NCBI GenBank assembly: GCA_025449775.1
Contig: JANWIS010000129.1
Location: 1 to 24,443 of the forward strand
Direction of reading: 5' to 3'
Length of the DNA: 24,443 nucleotides
Source: Ignavibacteriaceae bacterium
Lineage (GTDB): Bacteria > Bacteroidota > Ignavibacteria > Ignavibacteriales > Ignavibacteriaceae
Notes under the pieces: generated by a model
The model's database searches: none
Seen by the model: only the letters and a program-made list of their open reading frames with translations
What the model was told of the DNA's origin: nothing
Translations under genes and position numbers: made by a program
Shown: one piece after another, positions 7,397 to 14,682 of the stretch
How the letters are laid out: the number at the start of each line of letters is the position of its first letter
Numbering within the stretch: the stretch's first letter is position 1

Positions 7397-8257
7397 ATGC
7401 TTAAAAAGTTTTACAGAATATTAAAAGTTTTATTACTCGTTTTTTTTATTGCCCTTATCATAAAAGCATTTTTATTCGATGCATTCAAGATTCCAAGCTC
7501 ATCGATGGAAAATACACTTCTGCCGGGAGATTTTATCATTGTTAATAAATTTGCTTATAACTTTACAACTCCAAAAGAAATTCCGATAGTCAACACTCAA
7601 ATTCCGTACAGCTGTTTGTATGAAGTCGGTAAGCCAGAAAAAAATGAATTAGTTGTATTTGAATTTCCTGATGGTTTTGAGAATGATCCTTTAAGAAATG
7701 GTTCTAAGTACATAAAAAGAATTGTTGCCGGACCGGATGACACTCTTCAAATAATTAATAAAGAGATTTTTATAAATAGAGTTCAGGTTAAACTCCCAAC
7801 AACAATGAAAGTCTCTAAAGACTCACAAAGAGGCGGATGGATAAAAGAAGATCTAATCTATCCTCCGGGAACTGATTGGAACAGAGACAATTATGGACCA
7901 CTGATCATTCCTGCAAAGGGTGATACAATAAAAATTTCTCTTGAAAATTTTGAAACCTTGCAATCAATTATTGTAATGGATTATGGTGAACGATCACTGC
8001 TTGCAGAAGGAACACTTATTACTTTGAACGGAAGTGCAATTAAAGAATATATTTTACAGCAGGATCACTACTTTGTAATCGGAGATAATTTTGATGTCAG
8101 CATGGACAGCCGGCAGTTTGGTTTTATTACGGACAATATGATAATCGGAAAACCAATATTTGTTTACTGGTCATTTGATGATGAAAAAGTAGCTCCGGGT
8201 CCTTTAGGATTTCTATCTGCAATCAGAGCAAACAGGATTTTCCTGGGTATCGACTGA
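7397..8257 (+). CDS. lepB: signal peptidase I
   Basis: This 286-residue protein has one N-terminal transmembrane segment (about residues 8-26) followed by the SPase I boxes. The catalytic serine is Ser36 in PSSSMENTLLPGD and the general-base lysine is Lys107 in KYIKRIVAGPDD. The box VIGDNFDVSMDSRQFGFI is also intact. The enzyme cleaves signal peptides on the outer face of the inner membrane, which matters here because at least three genes downstream encode Sec-type secreted proteins. An AAGGAAAG ribosome site lies just before the ATG. It is probably co-transcribed with lepA. A 120-base gap follows, containing a hairpin at 8275-8297. Confidence 0.96.
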   Translation: MLKKFYRILKVLLLVFFIALIIKAFLFDAFKIPSSSMENTLLPGDFIIVNKFAYNFTTPKEIPIVNTQIPYSCLYEVGKPEKNELVVFEFPDGFENDPLRNGSKYIKRIVAGPDDTLQIINKEIFINRVQVKLPTTMKVSKDSQRGGWIKEDLIYPPGTDWNRDNYGPLIIPAKGDTIKISLENFETLQSIIVMDYGERSLLAEGTLITLNGSAIKEYILQQDHYFVIGDNFDVSMDSRQFGFITDNMIIGKPIFVYWSFDDEKVAPGPLGFLSAIRANRIFLGID

Positions 8258-8274
8258 CCAATCTAATTTTTTAT

Positions 8275-8297
8275 TGAAGATATTCCAATAATCTTCA
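8275..8297. repeat. inverted repeat between lepB and the methyltransferase gene
   Basis: TGAAGAT (8275-8281) and ATCTTCA (8291-8297) form a perfect 7-bp stem 17 bases after the lepB stop; two more pairs are possible inside with one bulged A. No T-run follows on the plus strand, so it is not a standard intrinsic terminator. It may be an RNA 3' end stabiliser or an operator, or chance in AT-rich DNA. Confidence 0.35.
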
Positions 8298-8377
8298 GCA
8301 ATATCAACACATTTTCATTTTAAGGTTTAGAAAGAATTTTCTTATTTTTCTATGACCACATTAAACACAATAAAATT

Positions 8378-9019
8378 ATGAGCGGAATATTAATACTAGC
8401 ACAGGAAGAATATATTTCTTCATTCAGAAAAGAACCTGATGAATTAATAAAGGAGATGGAAGAATATGCAAAAGAGCATAACATCCCGATTCTTTACTGG
8501 CAGTCGGCTGAGTTTATTGAACATTTAGTAAAAATAAAAGATCCAAAAAGAGTTCTTGAGCTTGGCACAGCGATCGGTTACACAACAATAAGAATTGCAC
8601 GGGTTCTGAAAGGAAAATCTGTAATTCACACAGTTGAAAAAAGTCAAGATAATATTGCTCTTGCAAAGCAGTTCATTTCAAAATCAGGTATGGAAAATAA
8701 AATTAAGCTGCTTGAAGGTGAAGCTGTAAATGTTATGCCTCAGCTTAAGAAAAAATATGACCTGATATTTCTCGATACAGATAAAGAGGACTACAGAAGA
8801 CTATTGGATTACTCACTTGTTCTTCTTAAACGCGGAGGAATGATTGTAGTTGATAATTTATTATGGCACGGCTATGCTGCATCTTCATCTGTTCCGGAAA
8901 AATATAAGGAATCGACACAGCACATCCGTAAATTCAATAAAATTTTTATGAAGCAGCCTAATCTTAAATCATCGATCATCCCTGTTGGAGATGGTTTGGG
9001 AATAGGCATTAAAGAATGA
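8378..9019 (+). CDS. SAM-dependent O-methyltransferase (COMT-like, class I)
   Basis: The 213-residue protein matches the bacterial cation-dependent O-methyltransferase family (Methyltransf_3, similar to catechol or caffeoyl-CoA O-methyltransferases). SAM motif I is RVLELGTAIGYTTIR at residues 58-72, the acidic post-I region is HTVEKSQDN, and FLDTDKEDY followed by GGMIVVDNLLWHG supplies the metal- and substrate-side motif. It transfers a methyl group to a hydroxyl, often of a catechol-like compound; the substrate here is unknown. No signal peptide is present, so it is cytoplasmic. No good Shine-Dalgarno sequence precedes the ATG. The 120-base gap from lepB suggests its own promoter. The next gene starts 13 bases after its stop and is probably co-transcribed. 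Confidence 0.9.
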   Translation: MSGILILAQEEYISSFRKEPDELIKEMEEYAKEHNIPILYWQSAEFIEHLVKIKDPKRVLELGTAIGYTTIRIARVLKGKSVIHTVEKSQDNIALAKQFISKSGMENKIKLLEGEAVNVMPQLKKKYDLIFLDTDKEDYRRLLDYSLVLLKRGGMIVVDNLLWHGYAASSSVPEKYKESTQHIRKFNKIFMKQPNLKSSIIPVGDGLGIGIKE

Positions 9020-9032
9020 TAGCCGAAGGCTG

Positions 9033-9458
9033 ATGAATATTAATTTTAACAATAAAAATTTTCTCAGTGAAGTTGAATCGTTTACAAAAAATAATCTCAT
9101 TAGGAAATCAGATCTTCAAAAGTTAATTGAACTTTCAGTTTCAAGTCGTAAAGAAACAGAACTTGAAGAATTGAGTTTTACCGCAAAATATATTTGCGGT
9201 ATGATTAGAGTTCTGAAACATGCACCTGGAATTCCTGAAGCACAGAACATCAATCAGGTTAAAGAAGATATTAACCTTAATTTGAAAAAAGCAATTGAGC
9301 AGTTGCGAGAAATAATCACCAGTGATGCTCAATTGAAAAATTATTTTGAAGAAACTTACCTTTCACTTACTTCAGAAAACTTAATTAATCTAAATCAGCT
9401 TCTCTCTGACCTAGAGTCTGTGAAGAAGTATATTAATTATTTGAAAAGACTTTCCTGA
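9033..9458 (+). CDS. hypothetical helical protein, 141 aa
   Basis: I do not recognise this protein. It has no signal peptide or membrane segment, and its composition (many Leu, Ile, Lys, Glu, Asn) suggests an all-helical soluble protein, with a likely coiled coil in the second half around residues 80-141. The one conspicuous non-helical stretch is HAPGIPEA near the middle. A GAAGG sequence (9025-9029) lies just before the ATG, and the gene follows the methyltransferase by 13 bases, so the two are likely in one transcript. It converges with the yigZ gene on the other strand with 27 bases between them. Codon use is like that of its neighbours. A structural or adaptor role is possible; no function is assigned. 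Confidence 0.7.
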   Translation: MNINFNNKNFLSEVESFTKNNLIRKSDLQKLIELSVSSRKETELEELSFTAKYICGMIRVLKHAPGIPEAQNINQVKEDINLNLKKAIEQLREIITSDAQLKNYFEETYLSLTSENLINLNQLLSDLESVKKYINYLKRLS

Positions 9459-9485
9459 TATCCCCGGGCGACTTTAAAATTATTT

Positions 9486-10109
9486 TTATTTGTAAATAAA
9501 TTTCGAAGACGGGTTGATCTCAATTTTATTTGCAGTAATGTCAATAAGTTTTTTTGAAATGGAATCTATCTCAGAAAACGGAATCAGGCAGTCCAGAACT
9601 ATAACCTCTTCATCACCCTTTCTTGAAATGATTGATTTGGAACCTGATAGTAGCTTATAAATATGGTTGATATGATTAACTTCAGATTTTATTAAAACTT
9701 TCTGCAAAAGTGTTTTAGTTTTAATTGCAGATTCACTTAAAATTTTGTGAGCAGCATTGTAATAAGCCTTTCCCAAAGGACCAACTCCAAGTTTTATTCC
9801 ACCATAATATCTCGTTACAACTACAAGCTGGTTTGACAGATTGAAATGATCAATCGCACTTAAAATTCTTACACCTGCAGTTCCACTTGGTTCCCCTGAA
9901 TCGGAATACCTTATAGTTGCATCAATCAGCTTGTAAGCAAAGCAGTGATGTGATGCATCATAGTATTTCTTTTTGGTTTCAGAAAGAAATTCATCTGCTG
10001 CTTTTACTGAATTAACTGAATAAACCTGTGCTATGAAAGCAGATTTTTTTTCTTTGAAGGTTAATTCTTTAAAATTATCTATTGTTCTTATTTTTTCCGG
10101 TAAGTTCAT
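9486..10109 (-). CDS. yigZ: YigZ/IMPACT (UPF0029) family protein
   Basis: The only convincing minus-strand gene in the window encodes 207 residues. The N-terminal UPF0029/IMPACT domain is clear: FIAQVYSVNSVKAADEFL, then ASHHCFAYKL, RYSDSGEPSGTAGVRIL and VVVTRYYGGIKLGVGPLGKAY. A smaller C-terminal domain (DUF1949-like) occupies about residues 135-190. Bacterial YigZ has an unproven cellular role; eukaryotic IMPACT regulates the kinase GCN2, and a nucleic-acid or translation-related function has been suggested. The gene is divergent from uvrA across 92 bases, so their promoters lie back to back, and convergent with the hypothetical gene at 9033-9458. No intrinsic terminator is visible in the 27 bases between the convergent genes. 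Confidence 0.92.
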   Translation of the reverse strand: MNLPEKIRTIDNFKELTFKEKKSAFIAQVYSVNSVKAADEFLSETKKKYYDASHHCFAYKLIDATIRYSDSGEPSGTAGVRILSAIDHFNLSNQLVVVTRYYGGIKLGVGPLGKAYYNAAHKILSESAIKTKTLLQKVLIKSEVNHINHIYKLLSGSKSIISRKGDEEVIVLDCLIPFSEIDSISKKLIDITANKIEINPSSKFIYK

Positions 10110-10142
10110 CTAAGAAAAGTTCAGTAATGCATTTCGATTTTA

Positions 10143-10172
10143 ATTGATTATCAGGGCATCAATAACTAATAT
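10143..10172 (+). promoter_or_regulatory. candidate uvrA promoter with inverted repeat
   Basis: TTGATT (10144-10149) and TAATAT (10167-10172) are separated by 17 bases, a fair match to a sigma-70 -35/-10 pair, 30 bases before the uvrA TTG. The repeat ATTGAT (10143-10148) / ATCAAT (10158-10163) overlaps the -35 and spacer and could be an operator. It lies in the shared divergent region with yigZ. In DNA this rich in AT, chance matches are common. Confidence 0.3.
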
Positions 10173-10201
10173 AGCTAATTAAAATTTTATTTTAGCTTTC
10201 C

Positions 10202-13024
10202 TTGGAAAAAGAATCAATCATAATCAAAGGTGCGAGAGAGCACAACCTCAAGAACATCGATCTGGAAATTCCACGTGATTCATTTACAGTAATTACAGGT
10301 CTTTCCGGTTCAGGTAAGTCTTCGCTAGCATTCGATACAATTTATGCTGAAGGTCAGCGTCGGTACATCGAATCTCTTTCTGCTTATGCCCGTCAGTTCC
10401 TTGATATGCTTGAGAAACCCGATGTTGATCTTATAGAAGGATTGAGTCCTGCAATTTCTATCGAGCAGAGAACGACAACCGGAAATCCTCGTTCAACAGT
10501 TGGAACAGTTACAGAAATTTATGATTACCTCCGGCTTTTATTTGCAAGAGTCGGAATTCCACACTGCTACAATTGCGGTAAGCCTGTTAAGAAACAAACT
10601 TCATCGCAAATTATCGAAACAATTATTTCAAACTACCAGAACAAAAAAATATCACTTCTCTCCCCATTGATAAGAGGAAGAAAAGGACATTATCGTGAAC
10701 TTTTTGAAGAGGTGCTTTCAGATGGATTTTTAAGGGTAAGAGTTGATGGAGAAGTTATTGAAATCAGCAAAGGCTTTCAGGCAGACCGGTACAAAATCCA
10801 CAATATTGAAATTGTCGTTGACAGGTTAACAGTTAAAGAATCTTTTCGTTCGAGGATTACTGAATCTGTTGAAGTTGCTTTAAACTATAGTGATGGAAGC
10901 CTAATTGTTAATGATGGAAATGAAGACAATGTCTTCAGCCGTCAGCTTGCATGTCTTGATTGCGGAATAAGCTACCGGGAGCTTGCACCAAATTCATTTT
11001 CATTTAATTCACCGTACGGATCATGTCAGGATTGTGAAGGACTTGGCGAAAAGAAAGAACTCGATTTAAATTTAATTATACCCGATTGGAACCTTTCAAT
11101 TAATGATGGAGCTCTTGCACCTCTGGGTAAACCGAGAAAAATCTGGTTTTATACTCAGCTTGAAGCCGTTGCAAAAACTTTTGAATTTTATTTTGATACT
11201 CCGATGGAAAAACTTTCCGAAGCACAGAAAGATATAATTATAAACGGAAGTAAAGAGAGAATTTCATTTACATATTCGTACGGCGGTGGAAAACCCGTTC
11301 AATATCTTCATCGTTTCTCTGGAATTATAAGGCATCTTAAACATTACTATGATTCTACTTCATCAAATAGCATCCGGGAATGGGTAGAATCGTTTATGAA
11401 TACTATTAATTGTTCAACTTGTAACGGAGGGCGATTAAAAAAAGAATCTCTCGCTGTTAAGTTTAACGGGAAAAATATCAGTGAGATAACTTCACTTTCA
11501 ATCCTAAGAGCAACAGAATTTTTTAAAAATGTTAAACTCAAAGGCAATGATGCATTAATTGCAAAACCAATTTTAAAAGAAGTAAATGAGAGATTGAATT
11601 TTCTTAATAATGTCGGGTTGGATTATTTAGCTCTCGGTCGTTCTGCACGAACATTATCCGGGGGAGAATCTCAGCGGATAAGGCTTGCAACTCAAATAGG
11701 AACTCAGCTTGCAGGAGTTTTGTATGTGCTCGATGAACCTTCTATCGGGCTTCATCAAAGCGATAATATTAAGCTGATCAATTCATTAAAAAATTTAAGG
11801 GATTTAGGAAATACGATTATAGTAGTTGAACACGACAGAGAAACTATTGACAGCTCTGACTATATAATTGATCTTGGTCCCGGAGCTGGCGAGCACGGCG
11901 GTAAAGTTGTTCTTGAAGGTGAAACTAAAAAGCTTTTAAATTCCGATAATGGATTTGATTCACTTACACTTTCCTATTTAAGAAGCAGGGGAAAAATTAA
12001 AATTCCGGATGTAAGAAAAAAAGGTAACGGAAAATTTATAATGCTTTCCAGTGCAACGGGAAATAATCTTCAAAATGTAAATCTTAGAATTCCTCTAGGT
12101 ACTTTAACTCTTATAACAGGAGTAAGCGGTTCGGGAAAATCATCAGTGCTCAATGAAACTCTTGTAAAAATTCTGATGAACAAACTTTACAAATCGAAAT
12201 TGGTTCCTCTTCCCTATAAAAAAGTTGAAGGGCTTGAGAACATCGATAAGATAATAGAGATCGATCAATCTCCAATCGGAAGAACACCGCGTTCAAATCC
12301 TGCAACTTATACCGGATTGTTTACTTTTATAAGAGATTTATTTGCACAACTGCCTGAAGCAAAAATGAGAGGCTATAAAACAGGAAGATTCAGTTTTAAT
12401 GTAAGTGGAGGAAGATGCGAAGAGTGCACTGGTGATGGTTTGAAGAAAATTGAAATGAATTTTCTTCCCGATGTTTATATTCATTGCGATTCCTGCAAAG
12501 GAAAAAGATATAACCGCGAAACTCTTGAAGTTCTTTATAAAACAAAATCAGTCTCAGAAGTATTGGAAATGAGAGTTGCAGATGCACTTGATTTCTTCTC
12601 TGATCTTCCAAGAATTAAAAGAAAAATTAAAGCTTTGAACGATGTCGGGCTGGGTTATATTACACTCGGTCAGCAGGCAACAACACTTTCCGGCGGTGAA
12701 GCCCAAAGAGTAAAGCTTGCAACAGAACTTAGCAAAGTGAGCACCGGCAATACACTTTATGTTCTCGATGAGCCGACAACCGGTTTGCACTTCGAAGATG
12801 TCAGAATTCTGCTAGATGTTCTTAACAAGCTTGTAGAAAAAGGAAACACTGTGGTTGTAGTTGAACATAATATGGATGTGATAAAGATGGCTGACTGGAT
12901 AGTTGATCTTGGTCCCGGCGGCGGTGAGTTTGGCGGAAAAATTGTCGCGGAAGGAACTCCAGAACAGGTAATAAAAAATTCTGATAGTATCACAGGAAAA
13001 TTTCTGGAAGAAGAATTTCATTAA
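10202..13024 (+). CDS. uvrA: excinuclease ABC subunit A
   Basis: The 940-residue product is a complete UvrA, the damage-recognition ATPase of nucleotide excision repair that works with UvrB and loads it on DNA. Two ABC modules are present: Walker A GLSGSGKSS (residues 33-41) and GVSGSGKSS (about 640-648), with signatures LSGGESQR (about 485) and LSGGEAQR (about 829). Zinc-type Cys pairs appear at about 250 and 274 (CLDC...CQDC) and at about 739 and 764 (CEEC...CDSC). The start is TTG: an in-frame TAG at 10193-10195 leaves no ATG upstream, and the family N-terminus (IIIKGAREHNLKNID) begins right after it. No clear Shine-Dalgarno sequence precedes the TTG. No LexA box of the usual CTG-N10-CAG type was seen. 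Confidence 0.97.
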   Translation: MEKESIIIKGAREHNLKNIDLEIPRDSFTVITGLSGSGKSSLAFDTIYAEGQRRYIESLSAYARQFLDMLEKPDVDLIEGLSPAISIEQRTTTGNPRSTVGTVTEIYDYLRLLFARVGIPHCYNCGKPVKKQTSSQIIETIISNYQNKKISLLSPLIRGRKGHYRELFEEVLSDGFLRVRVDGEVIEISKGFQADRYKIHNIEIVVDRLTVKESFRSRITESVEVALNYSDGSLIVNDGNEDNVFSRQLACLDCGISYRELAPNSFSFNSPYGSCQDCEGLGEKKELDLNLIIPDWNLSINDGALAPLGKPRKIWFYTQLEAVAKTFEFYFDTPMEKLSEAQKDIIINGSKERISFTYSYGGGKPVQYLHRFSGIIRHLKHYYDSTSSNSIREWVESFMNTINCSTCNGGRLKKESLAVKFNGKNISEITSLSILRATEFFKNVKLKGNDALIAKPILKEVNERLNFLNNVGLDYLALGRSARTLSGGESQRIRLATQIGTQLAGVLYVLDEPSIGLHQSDNIKLINSLKNLRDLGNTIIVVEHDRETIDSSDYIIDLGPGAGEHGGKVVLEGETKKLLNSDNGFDSLTLSYLRSRGKIKIPDVRKKGNGKFIMLSSATGNNLQNVNLRIPLGTLTLITGVSGSGKSSVLNETLVKILMNKLYKSKLVPLPYKKVEGLENIDKIIEIDQSPIGRTPRSNPATYTGLFTFIRDLFAQLPEAKMRGYKTGRFSFNVSGGRCEECTGDGLKKIEMNFLPDVYIHCDSCKGKRYNRETLEVLYKTKSVSEVLEMRVADALDFFSDLPRIKRKIKALNDVGLGYITLGQQATTLSGGEAQRVKLATELSKVSTGNTLYVLDEPTTGLHFEDVRILLDVLNKLVEKGNTVVVVEHNMDVIKMADWIVDLGPGGGEFGGKIVAEGTPEQVIKNSDSITGKFLEEEFH

Positions 13025-13031
13025 TAATAAT

Positions 13032-13063
13032 ATTGAAAGAGAATTACTTCACATCTATTTTTG
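13032..13063 (+). promoter_or_regulatory. candidate Bacteroidota-type promoter for the envelope operon
   Basis: TATTTTTG at 13056-13063 matches the TAnnTTTG -7 element known from Bacteroidota, and ATTG at 13032-13035 lies 20 bases upstream where a TTTG -33 element is expected. It sits in the 77-base gap after uvrA, about 40 bases before the ATG at 13102, and is followed by a GAGGG ribosome site (13090-13094). Whether this lineage uses that promoter form is inferred. Confidence 0.35.
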
Positions 13064-13101
13064 CAAGTAAATTTAAATTCCTAATCAATGAGGGAAAATA
13101 A

Positions 13102-14103
13102 ATGAAGAGTTATATACTATTTCTTATTTCCACACTATTCATTTTTACTGATTTATACTGGACTCAACAATTTTATTCTGAAAATCCTCTTGTTGCAACT
13201 TATTCAATTGTTGCACGCGATCCTGAAACAGGCGAGATGGGAGTAGCAGTTCAATCACATTGGTTTTCAGTTGGTTCAATTGTTTCCTGGGGAGAAGCAG
13301 GAATCGGTGTTGTAGCAACTCAGTCTTTTGTTAATCCCGCTTTTGGTCCGGATGGGCTGGAATTATTAAAATCGGGAATGACTGCTGAACAAGTTGTTGA
13401 TAAGCTTATTGCTGAAGATGAAGGAAGAGATGTCCGTCAGCTTGCAATACTTGATGTTAGCGGAAATGTGAAAAGCTACACGGGAAAGAATTGTATTCCA
13501 GGTGCTGGAAATATTGTCGGAGAAAATTATTCGGTCCAGGCAAATCTTATGTTAAATGACAAAGTTCCCGGTGCAATGTCAAAAGCGTTTGAAGAATCAA
13601 AAGGTCCATTGGCAGAAAGAATGATGGCTGCTCTTTTTGCTGCTGAAGAAGTTGGAGGAGATATTCGTGGGAAACAATCAGCTTGTATATTAGTTGTAAA
13701 AGGAGAATCTACCGGTCAGGTTTGGAAAGACAGATTAATTGATTTGAGAGTTGAGGATGACCCTTATCCTCTTGATGAGCTGAACAGATTACTGACAGTT
13801 CATCGTGCCTATGATCATATGAATGCCGGAGATCTTGCTGTTGAGCACGGAGATATGGAACTCGCAATGAAAGAATATTCTGCTGCAGAAGAAATGTTCC
13901 CTGAAAATGAAGAGATGAAGTTCTGGCATGCTGTTACTTTAGCAACCAATGGCGATGTTGAAGGATCGATACCGCTATTTAAAGATGTATTCAAAAAAAA
14001 TGAAAACTGGAAAATACTTACTCCAAGATTAGTGCCTTTAGGACTTTTAAAAATCAATGAAGAACAGCTTAGAAAAATTTTATTATCCAATAGTGAAGAA
14101 TGA
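13102..14103 (+). CDS. secreted DUF1028 (Ntn-hydrolase-like) protein with TPR-like C-terminus
   Basis: The 333-residue protein begins with a hydrophobic leader (about residues 4-19), so it is exported. Residues about 30-225 form a DUF1028 domain: NPLVATYSIVARDPETGEMG, AVQSHWFSVGSIVSWGEAG, ATQSFVNPAFGPDGLELL, and the PGAGNIVGENYSVQANLM segment. DUF1028 proteins have an Ntn-hydrolase-like fold but no proven reaction; if processing exposes the conserved Thr33 of ATYS, it could be the nucleophile, which is inference. The C-terminus (about 230-333) has a helical repeat region rich in the spacing of TPRs (AGDLAVEHGDMELAMKEYS, then FWHAVTLATNGDVEGSIPLF). The stop overlaps the next gene as ATGA, so it is coupled to the lipoprotein. 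It is the first gene of a probable envelope operon. Confidence 0.88.
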   Translation: MKSYILFLISTLFIFTDLYWTQQFYSENPLVATYSIVARDPETGEMGVAVQSHWFSVGSIVSWGEAGIGVVATQSFVNPAFGPDGLELLKSGMTAEQVVDKLIAEDEGRDVRQLAILDVSGNVKSYTGKNCIPGAGNIVGENYSVQANLMLNDKVPGAMSKAFEESKGPLAERMMAALFAAEEVGGDIRGKQSACILVVKGESTGQVWKDRLIDLRVEDDPYPLDELNRLLTVHRAYDHMNAGDLAVEHGDMELAMKEYSAAEEMFPENEEMKFWHAVTLATNGDVEGSIPLFKDVFKKNENWKILTPRLVPLGLLKINEEQLRKILLSNSEE

Positions 14104-14621
14104 AACAGACTTTAATTATTCTATTTGTATCAATATTTTATTTTTTCACCGGCTGTAAATCTCAAGAAGAAAAACCGGTTACTTCTGATGAGCAGAGGCA
14201 GAACCAGGTACTTCCACCCGGCAAAATAACTAAAGAACAAATCCAGAAGCAGCAAAATATTGAGCCGAAAATTGCTGCTGAAATAATTGAGCTAATAAAG
14301 GAAAATCTTGCTGCAACCCAGGCTGAAGATAAAGAACGTGTGTTGAATACGATTCATAAAGATTGTCCGCAAATGAAATCAACAAAGCAAGGTATGGATT
14401 ACGTATTTGCAAATTATAATATGGTTTACAATCTTGAAGAAGCAGAGGTAATAGAAGTTTTGGGTGAAGAAGCAAAAGTTTATTATGTTCAAACCACTCG
14501 TTCTCAAGGCGGTCAGGGATTTCCCCCAAGCCGTTCAAGTGGATATCATATTTTGAAAAAAGAGAATGGTAAGTGGAAAATTTTCAAAACTGAGTATCTG
14601 AGTAACGAGCAAATCCAGTAA
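14100..14621 (+). CDS. lipoprotein, probable NTF2-like (SnoaL/DUF4440-type) domain
   Basis: The 173-residue product has an SPII lipobox (FFTGC, Cys19) after a hydrophobic leader, so it is a lipoprotein. After a Gln/Lys-rich linker, residues about 58-170 look like a one-domain alpha+beta cone fold of the NTF2 type: a helix with AAEIIELIKENLAATQAEDKE-like spacing, a central strand set, and a closing strand near ENGKWKIFKTEYL, which is characteristic of SnoaL/DUF4440 proteins. The family assignment is from pattern only. The start overlaps the DUF1028 gene stop (ATGA). Its role may be binding or presenting a small ligand or partner at the membrane; this is not established. A 61-base gap follows with no terminator visible. 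Confidence 0.8.
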   Translation: MKQTLIILFVSIFYFFTGCKSQEEKPVTSDEQRQNQVLPPGKITKEQIQKQQNIEPKIAAEIIELIKENLAATQAEDKERVLNTIHKDCPQMKSTKQGMDYVFANYNMVYNLEEAEVIEVLGEEAKVYYVQTTRSQGGQGFPPSRSSGYHILKKENGKWKIFKTEYLSNEQIQ

Positions 14622-14682
14622 ATTGTTTTAAGTTTAACAACAGCATCTAAAAGTTTTTTTAAAATAAATCATCAGGTCAAAA

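Noticed and set aside
9459..9485. Terminator between the convergent genes
   Set aside because: Only a short GC-rich CCCCGGG is present; no stem with a following T-run could be formed.
14230..14538. 102-aa minus-strand open frame, Leu/Gln/Pro rich
   Set aside because: It is opposite the lipoprotein gene, which has a lipobox and an overlap start; the composition reflects the opposite strand of a Gln/Lys/Glu-rich gene.
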